From the NCBI RefSeq assembly GCF_016909185.1, contig NZ_JAFBFH010000011.1:1-64000 (forward strand): a DNA stretch of 64,000 nucleotides. Direction: 5' to 3'. The translations under genes and the position numbers were made by a program. Origin of the DNA: Siminovitchia thermophila (GTDB lineage Bacteria > Bacillota > Bacilli > Bacillales > Bacillaceae_C). The number at the start of each line of letters is the position of its first letter. Positions within the stretch are counted from its first letter, which is position 1. Below the pieces are notes generated by a model that saw only the letters and a list, made by a program, of their open reading frames with translations, was not told the origin of the DNA and ran no database searches. Shown here piece after piece: positions 1 through 8,360 of this stretch.

Positions 1-75
1 TAAATGCCCGATTGGTTCAACTAACATTCAGTAGGAAAAGGAGAAAACGCCTACTGAATGAAGTTTCACTTTATC
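1..75 (+). repeat. Two-hairpin repeat, copy A (cut by window edge)
   Basis: This is the 3' part of a dispersed unit that recurs at 76-226 and 58098-58241. An 11-bp perfect inverted repeat (25-35 with 50-60, arm CATTCAGTAGG) is followed by AAGTTTCACTTTAT. Copy B follows with no gap, so the units are in tandem. The shape, a subterminal palindrome next to a short conserved tail, resembles the right end of an IS200/IS605 element. That link is inference; no transposase or TnpB gene is present here. Confidence 0.7.
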
Positions 76-226
76 CCGCATGTAAGGTGCCGTAAGACTC
101 CCACTTCAAAATCTTGAGTGAATACAAAAGGTCTAAGTGTGAGAAACGGCACCTAAATGCCCGATTGGTTCAACTAACATTCAGTAGGAAAAGAAGAAAA
201 CGCCTACTGAATGAAGTTTCACTGTA
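76..226 (+). repeat. Two-hairpin repeat, copy B (complete unit)
   Basis: This is a complete unit of about 150 bp. The first hairpin has an outer stem at 85-93/146-154 (arm AGGTGCCGT) and an inner stem at 98-106/135-143 with one mismatch. A linker at 155-177 precedes a second hairpin at 178-188/203-213. Copy C at 58.1 kb has the same order, with the inner stem perfectly paired and a shorter loop in the second hairpin. Conserved pairing with varying loops suggests that structure is what is kept. It may be an IS605-type end or an omega-RNA-like remnant. Confidence 0.75.
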
Positions 227-262
227 TCGCCCACTACACATCTAGATGGAGGATTGAAAGCT

Positions 263-592
263 GTGATTCATGTACATTCCTTGGAAGAAATCAAGGCAAA
301 TATTGAAGAAAACAAGGTAACACTCCTTTATATATCCAGACCCAGTTGTTCGGTATGCCACTCACTGCTCCCGCAGGTGGAAGAGCTGCTGACACAATTT
401 CCAGCAATCGTTCCGATTCACGCAAATGCCGATCAAATTCCTGAAATAGCAGGGGAATACTCTGTTTTTACCGTCCCTGCCGTTCTTGTCTTCGCCAACG
501 GAAAAGAAATGATTAGAGAAGCAAGATTTGTGCCGATTGGAGAATTGGAGGAGCAGCTTTCAAAGCTTATTTCCCATTTAACCTTAACCTAA
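263..592 (+). CDS. Thioredoxin-like protein
   Basis: This is a 109-residue single-domain thioredoxin-fold protein, probably a cytoplasmic thiol-disulfide oxidoreductase. Near residue 30 it has a CSVC (CxxC) active site within SRPSCSVCHSL, and the cis-proline region reads FTVPAVLVF. There is no signal peptide or membrane segment. A GGAGG at 248-252 lies 10 bases before GTG 263, whereas the in-frame TTG at 254 would almost touch it, so GTG 263 is preferred. The gene stands alone just downstream of the palindromic repeats. It resembles the small YtpP/YdfQ-type thioredoxin-like proteins of Bacillus; the substrate is unknown. Confidence 0.8.
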   Translation: MIHVHSLEEIKANIEENKVTLLYISRPSCSVCHSLLPQVEELLTQFPAIVPIHANADQIPEIAGEYSVFTVPAVLVFANGKEMIREARFVPIGELEEQLSKLISHLTLT

Positions 593-682
593 TAATAGTT
601 GTGACCTGTCCGCTACGGTAGTGGTGGCGCGTGCGGTCATGATCTGGAACTGCGAAATGACGATCTGAACATCAACTCTTTT

Positions 683-1741
683 TTACACAAGCAAAAATGC
701 CAATACCGAAATCAAGACGGACGCCACGCTCATCGCCAAAAGCGGCTTCAATGCCTTTGTCCTTACATCCTGTAGGCTGACATTCAGTCCAAGACCGACC
801 ATGGCTGCCGTGAGAAGCCACGTCGTTCCGCTTGAAACAAAGTCCATGAAGCCTTGTGGAACCACGATCACAGCTCCGAGCACATACGTTCCGATTATGC
901 TCATCGCAATAAAGCCGAGAAGAAATAACGGAAAGCCTACTTTGGCATTCCCTGTCGAATCTTTTCCCGACCTTGATTTAACCCAATAAACCAATATGAA
1001 ACAAAGCGGTATAAGCAAGAATACCCGTCCCAATTTGGCCAGCAATGCCATGGCCAGTGCCTCTTGGCCCCCTGGCGCGCCTGCCAGCACGACGTGGGCG
1101 ATTTCATGCAGACTCATCCCGGTCCACGCTCCGTACTCAGCGCCGGTCAGCGGCAAAACCGGCCGCAAAATCGTATACACAATACCGAAGACCGTTCCCA
1201 CAAGAGCAATGATCCCCACGCTGATCGCGGTATCTTCATCCTTTGCTTTGATAATTGGAGCTACCGCCGCAATTGCGGCTGCCCCGCATACTCCAGTTCC
1301 AACACCAAGAAGAAGCGAAATGACTGGATTTGCCCGCAGCCGCTTCGCGACCCATACCGTCACCAAAATGGCAATCGTAATAATGCCCGCATCCCGTATC
1401 AATAACCCAAGACCATCTTGTAAAACGGTATGAATATTCAATTTCAATCCATATAGAACAATCGCTGTCCGCAGCAACACTTTAGAAGAAAAAGCCACCC
1501 CCGACCGCAATGCTTCCGGATAGCCGAAAATTTGCCGGAAAACGACCGCTATTAAAATGGCAGAAGCCATTTGACCGATCAAACTGAAACCCGGAATTCT
1601 TGCAAGCAAAAATCCAAGCAATGCAATGAAAAACGTAAAAGCAACTCCTCCTGCCCATAATCCGAAAAAAGAACTTTTTTCCTTCTGCCGTTGCAGGGGT
1701 TCGCCTTCCTCTTTATGATGTTCCGTTTTTCCAAAACTCAT
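683..1741 (-). CDS. YeiH-family membrane transporter (putative sulfate exporter family)
   Basis: This is a 352-residue polytopic membrane protein of the UPF0324/YeiH family. It has about ten hydrophobic segments and the glycine-rich GVGTGVCGAAAIAAVAPI and GMSLHEIAHVVLAG stretches typical of the family. The first residues (to about 25) are charged and cytosolic-looking. A longer frame opens at 1834, but the start MSFGKTEHHK at 1741 has a GGAGG about 10 bases ahead and matches family length. It is divergent from a LysR gene, the same arrangement as yeiH-yeiE in enterobacteria, so the LysR protein probably controls it. Family members are linked to sulfur/sulfite stress in some species; the substrate here is not shown. 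Confidence 0.85.
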   Translation of the reverse strand: MSFGKTEHHKEEGEPLQRQKEKSSFFGLWAGGVAFTFFIALLGFLLARIPGFSLIGQMASAILIAVVFRQIFGYPEALRSGVAFSSKVLLRTAIVLYGLKLNIHTVLQDGLGLLIRDAGIITIAILVTVWVAKRLRANPVISLLLGVGTGVCGAAAIAAVAPIIKAKDEDTAISVGIIALVGTVFGIVYTILRPVLPLTGAEYGAWTGMSLHEIAHVVLAGAPGGQEALAMALLAKLGRVFLLIPLCFILVYWVKSRSGKDSTGNAKVGFPLFLLGFIAMSIIGTYVLGAVIVVPQGFMDFVSSGTTWLLTAAMVGLGLNVSLQDVRTKALKPLLAMSVASVLISVLAFLLV

Positions 1742-1859
1742 GTGTATCCATCCCTCCGGCTGATCTCCTAATGTAAGGATATATGAAAAAGATATATAAG
1801 AAAAATAAATGATTATAATAGCAATAATAAGCATTTTAAATACTTGGGAGGAATGCGTG

Positions 1860-2744
1860 ATGGATCAGCTACTGGAAGTGTTTGTCGCTGTTGCCGAAAA
1901 GAAAAATTTTTCACGGGCAGCTGAAGAACTGCATATGACTCAGCCTGCGGTAAGCCAGCACATTCAGGCGTTCGAGCGGGAGATCGGAACGAGGCTATTG
2001 GATCGGACCAATAAATATGTGAAACTCAATAAAGCTGGTGAAATCGTATACGACCATGCGGTGGAAATACTCGGTCTTTATACGAAAATGCAACGCCTTG
2101 TCGATGATTTGACAAACAAAACGAGCGGACCGTTAACGATTGGGGCAAGCTACACATTCGGCGAGTATATTTTGCCCTATGTAATTGCCGATATGCTTGA
2201 ACAATACCCGCTTGTCACTCCAAGCATTTCCATTGGCAACACCCGGGACATTGCGGAATCCGTCTTGAAACACCAGCTGGATGTCGGCATTGTGGAAGGG
2301 GATTTCCGCCACCACCAGCTTATGATTGAGCCCTTTGCTAAAGATATTATGCATATTGTCACGGCGCCGACCCACAAGCTTGCCAAGTTGAAAAAAGTGA
2401 CACCCGCCGACTTGGCCCAAGAAACATGGATTGTTCGGGAAGAAGGCTCCGGAACAAGAACAGCGGCAGATAAGATGCTTGATTCCCTTGATATATCTCC
2501 CGAAAAAATGATGGAATTCGGAAGTCTTCAAATCATTAAAGAGTCCGTTGAGGCGGGGCTTGGTGTCAGCTTGCTTTCAAAGTGGGCCATCAGAAAGGAG
2601 CTCTCCATGGATACTTTAAAAATCATTGATGTAAACGGCCTGCCTTTCACAAGAACATTCTCAATCGTTACATCGTCTCCTTATAGAACAAAAGCGTTGG
2701 ACACATTTTTGCAGTTTGTCCGTGAAGTATCCGAGAAAAGCTGA
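1860..2744 (+). CDS. LysR-family transcriptional regulator (CysL/YeiE-like)
   Basis: This is a 294-residue LysR-type regulator. The N-terminal winged helix (residues 1-60) contains FSRAAEELHMTQPAVSQHI, and the C-terminal effector domain (about 90-290) starts LTIGASYTFGEYILP and contains EEGSGTR, a typical small-anion pocket loop. GGGAGG at 1846-1851 sets the start at ATG 1860; the frame is open further upstream but without a ribosome site. It is divergent from the YeiH-type gene across about 118 bases, which probably hold the shared operator. By family it most resembles CysL/YeiE regulators of sulfur metabolism; the effector is inferred only. Confidence 0.85.
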   Translation: MDQLLEVFVAVAEKKNFSRAAEELHMTQPAVSQHIQAFEREIGTRLLDRTNKYVKLNKAGEIVYDHAVEILGLYTKMQRLVDDLTNKTSGPLTIGASYTFGEYILPYVIADMLEQYPLVTPSISIGNTRDIAESVLKHQLDVGIVEGDFRHHQLMIEPFAKDIMHIVTAPTHKLAKLKKVTPADLAQETWIVREEGSGTRTAADKMLDSLDISPEKMMEFGSLQIIKESVEAGLGVSLLSKWAIRKELSMDTLKIIDVNGLPFTRTFSIVTSSPYRTKALDTFLQFVREVSEKS

Positions 2745-2959
2745 ATGCGTGTCCTATGATTCCTATCTGAGTGCGTGGATTGAATCCGGTATACACTTCA
2801 ATCTAATTCAATTTTAAAGAACGCACTCTGAAGACGCTGGTAGTGGAGATTTATTGGTTTCATCGAAGACTAGAGTATCTGAACATGGGCAACATTAACC
2901 ATAATGGAGAATATAAATTCCAAGTTACTTCCATGCAGCATATGTGAAAGGGAATTGTT

Positions 2960-3733
2960 ATGATGGAGCTTAATATGTCAAAAAAAGTGGATGTTTTGGG
3001 AATAGAATTTGATAATATGACCCAAAAACAAATGATTGATATGATCAAGACTCGCATCAAACAGAAAAAGAAAACATTTATTGTTACAGCGAATCCAGAA
3101 ATTGTTATGAAAGCACAGCGAGATCAAGATTATAAGGATACTCTTCAGTCTGCCGATTTTATCATTCCGGATGGAGTTGGGATTATGCTGGGAGCGAAGA
3201 TGTTAAAAAGGCCGCTTATTGAGAGGATAGCGGGTTTCGACCTAATGACAGAACTATTGGCGGTGGCCAATCAAGACTGCTTGAATGTATTCTTCCTCGG
3301 CTCCAAAGACAATGTAATCCAAATGATGATCCGTAATGTGAAGCAAGAATATCCTAATGTCCGAATAGGCGGCTACCATCACGGCTACTTTGATGGAAAT
3401 GATCCTCATATTACTGATATGGTAAAAAAAGCAAATTCCGATCTTGTTTTCGTTGCGATGGGCTTCCCAAGGCAGGAAAGGTGGATTCAAAAGAATGTAA
3501 ACGTATTTGAAAAGGGCATTTTTATAGGAGTGGGCGGTAGTTTCGATGTGTTAGCCGGTGTTGTAAAACGTGCACCAACTATCTGGAGAAGCTGGAAAAT
3601 CGAATGGTTATATCGGTTATGCAAACAGCCATCCAGATGGAAAAGGATGACATGTTTACCGTTGTTTGTTTTAAAAATATTAGGTTCTACAGCAAGCGAT
3701 ACGTTAAAAAAAACGATAAAATTGATCCGATAG
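2960..3733 (+). CDS. tagA: WecG/TagA-family N-acetylmannosaminyltransferase
   Basis: This 257-residue protein belongs to GT family 26 and probably acts on the inner membrane face. It adds ManNAc from UDP-ManNAc to undecaprenyl-PP-GlcNAc to make the teichoic acid linkage disaccharide. Family blocks seen are TANPEIVMKAQRD, SADFIIPDGVGI (the Asp is catalytic in TagA), FFLGSKDNV, GGYHHGYFD and VAMGFPRQERWI. Length matches TagA of Bacillus. Two ATGs lie close together (2960 and 2975); 2960 has AAGGG ahead of it. It is convergent with tagB/tagD, so the linkage-unit genes sit together, but in a different order from the B. subtilis tagAB/tagDEF divergon. A related exopolysaccharide role is possible. 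Confidence 0.88.
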   Translation: MMELNMSKKVDVLGIEFDNMTQKQMIDMIKTRIKQKKKTFIVTANPEIVMKAQRDQDYKDTLQSADFIIPDGVGIMLGAKMLKRPLIERIAGFDLMTELLAVANQDCLNVFFLGSKDNVIQMMIRNVKQEYPNVRIGGYHHGYFDGNDPHITDMVKKANSDLVFVAMGFPRQERWIQKNVNVFEKGIFIGVGGSFDVLAGVVKRAPTIWRSWKIEWLYRLCKQPSRWKRMTCLPLFVLKILGSTASDTLKKTIKLIR

Positions 3734-3755
3734 ACATTTTTGGAGCTTAACATTA

Positions 3756-3787
3756 AAACTGAAGGGGACGAATGACCCCTCCAGTTT
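3756..3787 (+). terminator. Bidirectional hairpin between tagA and tagB
   Basis: The arms AAACTGAAGGGG and CCCCTCCAGTTT (3756-3767 with 3776-3787) form an 11-of-12 bp stem with an 8-base loop in the gap between two convergent genes. It is A/T-rich on both outer sides, so it could end transcription from either strand. Confidence 0.7.
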
Positions 3788-3804
3788 GTTAGGGAGATCA
3801 TGTA

Positions 3805-4956
3805 TCAGTATAAGTATTTTATTAACCGATCACTTGAATTTCCCCTTGAATATTCATTCCAATCATTCGCGAATGTTTGAACCCTCTCAAGGTACTCTTC
3901 ATGATTTTTGTGAATTTCTTTTATGAGTTCTTCTGTATTCTTCACGATCGGCCCCGGAACCAGCTGTTCATAAGGCTCCCAAAAACCGCGGGATGAAGCA
4001 TAAACGTCCAAATCATAAGCAAAAAAGATCATTGGTTTATGTAAAAGCGAGAATTCAAACGGAATGGACGAGTAGTCGGTAATGAGTATTTCCGTAATAA
4101 CCAATAATGGATTGACTTCAGAATATCCCGAGACATCACAAATAAAGTCCGGATACATGTGACAAAATGTTGTTTGGATAGCCGGATGAAGTCGTAGAAG
4201 GAGCACATAATCTTCATTCAACTCCTGATACATTCGATCGATATTCAACTTGAGCCTGGAGTTGTGAATGTCATTGTCACGGTAAGTAGGAGCATATAAA
4301 AGGACCTTTTTACCGTGAATGATTGGGATTTTTGTTTTCAGCAAATCTGCCGCCTTCTCCATGTCTTTTTTATGGAAGAAAAAATCTGTCCGGGGAATGC
4401 CTGTCCGCAACATTTTTTCAGTTTCAATGCCAAAACTTTCGTGAAAAATGTCCGCCATCTTCCGGCTTCCAACCACAACATAATCAAAGCGGCTGTATAC
4501 TTTGATAAAACGTTTCAACGCCCGCGGGGAACGATTCTGGATAGAAGGGTCTTTAAGTCCAAACCGTTTAATCGCCCCCGCTGCATGCCATAACTGTATG
4601 CAAACCACATTCGGTTTAAACCGAGCTGCCGCCAAAAAACCGAAATAATTATCCACAAAAACATGGGTGGATGTAGCCAGATGGTAAATGGAGCGAAACC
4701 AGTCAATGACATTCTTGGGATCAAAGGCTAACACAAGGCAGTCACATCGCCGCTCGAAATCCATTTTGCATTGGGAAGTTTTTAAAATAACAATAGAATG
4801 GTTTACTTGCTTTTCCAGCGCGTTTAATGTAAATAAAACATTATCTCCAAAAGACGCGACGAAAGTTGTTTTCGCCTGCTGGGGATATAATTGAAAGATT
4901 GAGAAAAACACGCGAAAAACAAGTAAATATAACATAATCGCCGCTTCTCTAAGCAT
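3805..4956 (-). CDS. tagB: CDP-glycerol glycerophosphotransferase, TagB/TarB-type primase
   Basis: This 383-residue membrane-associated enzyme of the glycerophosphotransferase family (Glyphos_transf) probably adds the first glycerol phosphate from CDP-glycerol to the lipid-linked disaccharide. A hydrophobic N-terminus (MLREAAIMLYLLVFRVFF) leads into TTFVASFGDNVLF. The family blocks QLWHAAGAIKRFG, YAPTYRDND, LRLHPAIQT and ITDYSSIPFEF follow in order, carrying the His and Asp/Ser residues expected for the active site. The frame opens at 5070, but the start at 4956 matches the family N-terminus and overlaps the tagD stop (ATGCTTAG), pointing to translational coupling. Size and partnership favour TagB over the two-domain TagF. 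Confidence 0.82.
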   Translation of the reverse strand: MLREAAIMLYLLVFRVFFSIFQLYPQQAKTTFVASFGDNVLFTLNALEKQVNHSIVILKTSQCKMDFERRCDCLVLAFDPKNVIDWFRSIYHLATSTHVFVDNYFGFLAAARFKPNVVCIQLWHAAGAIKRFGLKDPSIQNRSPRALKRFIKVYSRFDYVVVGSRKMADIFHESFGIETEKMLRTGIPRTDFFFHKKDMEKAADLLKTKIPIIHGKKVLLYAPTYRDNDIHNSRLKLNIDRMYQELNEDYVLLLRLHPAIQTTFCHMYPDFICDVSGYSEVNPLLVITEILITDYSSIPFEFSLLHKPMIFFAYDLDVYASSRGFWEPYEQLVPGPIVKNTEELIKEIHKNHEEYLERVQTFANDWNEYSRGNSSDRLIKYLY

Positions 4957-5344
4957 TACTAAGCTGTAAATCATTTTTAATTTTAGTCGTTGAAATCCCA
5001 ACAGTGCGCGGAAGATAAACCACATTACAGTATTCCAGCAAAAAATCAAACTTCCCTTTCCAGTCATCACCCATTATGAATACATCAATGCCATACTTCT
5101 TTATATCTTCTACTTTCTGCTCCCAACTATGCTCCGGAATCACCTGATCCACATAGCGAATCGCTTCCATAATCGCTTTTCGTTGTTCAAATGTGTAGTA
5201 TGCTTTTTTTTGTTTTAAAGCATTAAATTCATCAGTGGAAATCGCCACGATTAAATAGTCCCCATATTCCTTCGCGCGGTGCAAAATATTAATGTGCCCG
5301 ATATGAAGCAAATCAAAAGTGCCATACGTGATGATTTTCTTCAT
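4949..5344 (-). CDS. tagD: Glycerol-3-phosphate cytidylyltransferase
   Basis: This 131-residue cytosolic enzyme makes CDP-glycerol from CTP and glycerol 3-phosphate for teichoic acid synthesis. It shows the full cytidylyltransferase signature: TYGTFDLLHIGHINIL near residue 7 (HxGH motif), IVAISTDEFN, and the C-terminal VYLPRTVGISTTKIK, which contains the RTxGISTT nucleotide-binding block. Length equals that of B. subtilis TagD (about 129). It is the first gene of a two-gene unit with tagB and overlaps it by 8 bases. Confidence 0.95.
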   Translation of the reverse strand: MKKIITYGTFDLLHIGHINILHRAKEYGDYLIVAISTDEFNALKQKKAYYTFEQRKAIMEAIRYVDQVIPEHSWEQKVEDIKKYGIDVFIMGDDWKGKFDFLLEYCNVVYLPRTVGISTTKIKNDLQLSNA

Positions 5345-5775
5345 GCTGAAGAGCCCTCCAATTTGTTTTAAACATTTGCAAACTTCTCCGTAAGCGTTAG
5401 TTATTATGTTATGTCAAGAATTTGCCATTTATCCCAAGGAAAGTATTTGAACATTTTTCACATCTCTTTTCGCTACGGAAACAATATCGTTCAGTCTTTG
5501 TTTCTTTAAAGAAAGTAAATATATCAACATCATTTGAAGTATTTTATGAACTCATTCAGAGCTGAATCTATGACACTACAAACCTTTTTTCGTGAAATAA
5601 GTGCCACGGTGGCAACACTTCGTTGCACGATCCTTTCGGAATATAGGGTGGTTGTATAAAGATCCACCCCGGATAAGGTCGGCTCCATTCATTGATCAAA
5701 ATTGTCAGCAGTCCCGTCTTCGCTGCTGGAAAGTGATTTGTTTGGAACGGTAGAGGGCAGTTTTATAAGGGGTGT

Positions 5776-5865
5776 TGATCGGCCCAGTGGGAGTTTACAA
5801 CATTTTAAGCAAGGGTATATTGATCTGCCTAGTGGGAGTTTACAACATCTTAAGCAAGGGTATAT
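5776..5865 (+). repeat. 45-bp tandem duplication
   Basis: Two copies of a 45-bp unit begin at 5776 and 5821, and a five-base start of a third copy (TGATC) is at 5866. The units share the core AGTGGGAGTTTACAACAT and differ at only a few bases. The function is unknown; it may be a leftover of a mobile element or a doubled regulatory site. Confidence 0.85.
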
Positions 5866-5985
5866 TGATCTTTGAAAATGATCATGCGGCCTCCTCGTTT
5901 TCCTTATTTTGATTCAAAAGCAGTAAAGTGTTATTCATAAAGCAGCAACAATCTTGCAATATTGGTAACACTTCTTAATGAAAAT

Positions 5986-6013
5986 TTGCTTTTCTATTTG
6001 TGGGGTTTATGAT
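5986..6013 (+). promoter_or_regulatory. Possible sigma-A promoter ahead of a leader terminator
   Basis: TTGCTT at 5986-5991 and TATGAT at 6008-6013 are 16 bases apart. Transcription from here would meet the hairpin at 6065-6095 before reaching the polysaccharide operon. The call rests on two partial boxes only. Confidence 0.35.
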
Positions 6014-6064
6014 AAACTTCACGATAAAAGTGCTCTTTTTTTTGGATTGTTGGTTTTTCTCAAA

Positions 6065-6095
6065 CCTCATTTTACCAAATGAGGGAGCTTTTTTT
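6065..6095 (+). terminator. Leader terminator upstream of the polysaccharide operon
   Basis: CCTCATTT (6065-6072) pairs with AAATGAGG (6077-6084) across a four-base loop and is followed by seven T at 6089-6095. No gene ends just upstream on this strand, so it is better explained as an attenuator or as insulation of the operon starting at 6396. Confidence 0.65.
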
Positions 6096-6340
6096 GTGAA
6101 GTGGGGGAAACGTAAAAATCAAGGCCAAGTTCCTGGTTCCTTAGGGCTTTTTACGGGCCGCCAGACGTTTCTACTATTATTGACGATTGTAAGTTTTTCG
6201 GTTAGTCTTTAAGACACTGATTAACAGGCAAACACGGTAGTTTCCATCGCGTACAAGTTGCCCGATTTGACAATTTTTGACCTAGCTAAGCGATCTGGTT
6301 CATTTTGCAACAGAATGTTCATCGTCCCTAGAAAATTTTA

Positions 6341-6349
6341 TGTTATAAT
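6341..6349 (+). promoter_or_regulatory. Extended -10 promoter of the polysaccharide operon
   Basis: TGTTATAAT gives a TG-n-TATAAT extended -10 with the consensus hexamer at 6344-6349. No good -35 is present 17 bases upstream, as is usual for extended -10 promoters. The start would be about 6356, 40 bases ahead of the ATG at 6396. A very similar box precedes the UDP-sugar dehydrogenase gene at 23725-23733. Confidence 0.6.
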
Positions 6350-6395
6350 GTGTCAGAGTGCAGTTTTCTCTAAAGCGCACCGGGAGGGAAGTTTC

Positions 6396-8267
6396 ATGAA
6401 TTACAAGACAAGAATGTTTGTGCTTGTCTGTATTGATTCAGCGATTGTTTTATTATCGATTTTCATGTCGCATTTTTTATTAAACCCATTTTATAAATAT
6501 GTCGTTAATGAACTGATCATTACTACATCGATCACTTTGTTAATCACTCACCATCTTTTCTCCTATTTTTTTGGCTTGTACCGAAGAGTGTGGAGATATG
6601 CGAGTATGGAAGAGCTTGCCGGCGTATTTTATGTCGTGACCTCATCCATTATTATTACGGCAATTGTTCAAAAGCTTGCCTTTAATAATATATATTCTCG
6701 CGGGCTGTCACTGACATTTATGTTTCACATACTGTTGTTGGGTGGAGTCCGGTTTTGGTGGAGATTTATCCAGTCTGTTTTATTCGACATTAAAAATTGG
6801 GGGGTTAGCCCAAGTAAAAAAGTAAGGACTTTAATCATTGGCGCTGGATCAACAGGAAGGATGCTGCATCGCCAGCTCAAAGAGCATCCCAATACAGAAC
6901 TCCAGCCAGTTGCGTTTCTTGATGATAATTCAAGTGTCCAACAATTGGAGATCGGCGGCCTGCCAGTTGCGGGTACAATCGAAGATATGCCGAAAGTGAT
7001 GAAACGCTACAAGATTGAACATGTTGTGATCGCTATCCCATCATTAAAGAAACAAAAATTGAATGATATTGTTTCCGAAGCGAAGAAATATGTGAAAAAT
7101 GTTCAAATACTGCCGATGATCGGTGATTTAGCATCAGGAAAAGTCGAGATCACTGAGATCCGGGATGTCTCCATCGAAGACTTACTGGGGAGAGAGCCGG
7201 TAGAACTTGATATAGAAGGTATCGCCAATAAAATCAAAGGACAAACAATACTCATCACCGGGGCAGGGGGTTCCATTGGTTCGGAACTTTGCAGGCAATT
7301 ATGCCACTTTTCCCCGAAAAAGATGATCCTGCTTGGGCATGGCGAAAACAGTATATATAGCATTGACATGGAACTAAAATCCAAACATCAAGATAAAATC
7401 ACATTTTTAACAGAAATTGCGGATGTTCAAGACCGCCATACGATGTTTGAAATAGTAGGCAAGCATAAACCTGCTTTTGTATTTCATGCAGCTGCCCATA
7501 AACATGTTCCCCTTATGGAAAGAAATCCGGAAGCGGCGGTCAAAAACAATATTTATGGTACGAAAAATGTTGCTGAAGCCTCCGATGCCGCGAATGTTGA
7601 TACTTTTGTGCTTATTTCAACCGACAAGGCGGTCAATCCGACAAGTGTAATGGGAGCGACTAAGCGCATTGCCGAGATCATCGTTCAGAACTTAAATAAA
7701 GTTAGCCAAACCAAATTTGTTTCCGTAAGGTTCGGAAATGTGTTGGGAAGCAGAGGCAGTGTTGTTCCGTTATTTAAAAAGCAAATTGCCAATGGCGGGC
7801 CAGTAACTGTTACCCATCCAGAGATGACACGCTTTTTTATGACGATTCCCGAAGCGGCAAGACTTGTTATCCAAGCGGGCGCTCTGGCAAAAGGCGGCGA
7901 AATTTTTGTGCTTGATATGGGTGAGCCTGTAAAAATTGTAGATCTTGCCAAAAAAGTTATTAAACTTTCCGGCTTCACCGAAGACGAGATTAAAATCAAA
8001 TTTACCGGGGTCCGTCCAGGTGAAAAACTATATGAAGAAATCATGAATGAAGAAGAAGTAGATCCCGTCCAAGTATATCCGAAAATATTTATTGGAAAAG
8101 CAACAGAAGAAAATATGACTGAGGTGCTTCAAGAGATCGAGCTAATTATCAATGATAAGGAAGAACTTAGAAAAACGCTTCTGACAATAACCAATAAAAA
8201 GAATCCGACGGAATGTAAAGGTCCCAATCATGAAGCCGTAAAGAAAATACTGACAATGGCTCATTGA
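6396..8267 (+). CDS. Membrane UDP-GlcNAc 4,6-dehydratase, EpsC/CapD/PglF type
   Basis: This 623-residue protein has four N-terminal membrane segments (about 10-115), a first Rossmann-like domain (GAGSTGRM near 150) and a catalytic SDR domain from about 285 (ILITGAGGSIGSELCRQL). The usual YxxxK is replaced by MGATK in NPTSVMGATKR, as in known EpsC/PglF-type dehydratases. The expected reaction turns UDP-GlcNAc into UDP-2-acetamido-4-keto-2,6-dideoxyhexose, feeding the aminotransferase at 11413. GGGAGGGAA six bases before ATG 6396 fixes the start; the frame is open back to 6258 without one. It is the first gene of the polysaccharide operon. Confidence 0.9.
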   Translation: MNYKTRMFVLVCIDSAIVLLSIFMSHFLLNPFYKYVVNELIITTSITLLITHHLFSYFFGLYRRVWRYASMEELAGVFYVVTSSIIITAIVQKLAFNNIYSRGLSLTFMFHILLLGGVRFWWRFIQSVLFDIKNWGVSPSKKVRTLIIGAGSTGRMLHRQLKEHPNTELQPVAFLDDNSSVQQLEIGGLPVAGTIEDMPKVMKRYKIEHVVIAIPSLKKQKLNDIVSEAKKYVKNVQILPMIGDLASGKVEITEIRDVSIEDLLGREPVELDIEGIANKIKGQTILITGAGGSIGSELCRQLCHFSPKKMILLGHGENSIYSIDMELKSKHQDKITFLTEIADVQDRHTMFEIVGKHKPAFVFHAAAHKHVPLMERNPEAAVKNNIYGTKNVAEASDAANVDTFVLISTDKAVNPTSVMGATKRIAEIIVQNLNKVSQTKFVSVRFGNVLGSRGSVVPLFKKQIANGGPVTVTHPEMTRFFMTIPEAARLVIQAGALAKGGEIFVLDMGEPVKIVDLAKKVIKLSGFTEDEIKIKFTGVRPGEKLYEEIMNEEEVDPVQVYPKIFIGKATEENMTEVLQEIELIINDKEELRKTLLTITNKKNPTECKGPNHEAVKKILTMAH

Positions 8268-8270
8268 TAA

Positions 8271-8316
8271 CAAAGAACGTAGTACGTGTCCATATATTTC
8301 GTACTGACGTTCTTTC
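8271..8316 (+). terminator. Hairpin between dehydratase and oxidoreductase genes
   Basis: AAAGAACGT with GTACG pairs with CGTAC and ACGTTCTTT (8272-8286 with 8300-8314), a long imperfect stem followed by CTTTG. It may be a partial terminator that lowers downstream expression or an mRNA processing site. The T run is weak. Confidence 0.5.
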
Positions 8317-8360
8317 TTTGAATCGGGATAATTTATGCTCCCATGTGATGAGGTGGAAAA

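Larger units (their letters stand above)
5345..6395. other. Intergenic region upstream of tagD and the polysaccharide operon
   Basis: There is no convincing gene in about 1 kb. Seen inside are a two-copy 45-bp tandem repeat (5776-5865), a possible promoter near 5986-6013, a strong hairpin-plus-T run at 6065-6095, and a near-consensus extended -10 at 6341-6349 ahead of the dehydratase gene. The short frame at 6000-6212 overlaps the hairpin and lacks a ribosome site, so it is not called. The tagD promoter should lie in 5345-5500 but no clear box stands out. Confidence 0.6.

Noticed and set aside
996-1433. Long plus-strand frames across the YeiH gene
   Set aside because: They are opposite-strand shadows; the minus strand shows clear membrane-protein and family features.
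5590-5760. Possible transposase remnant on the minus strand upstream of tagD
   Set aside because: Short coding-like text is present but no family motif could be recognised.
6000-6212. 70-codon open frame before the polysaccharide operon
   Set aside because: It has no ribosome site, runs through the hairpin-T7 terminator and shows no recognisable protein features.
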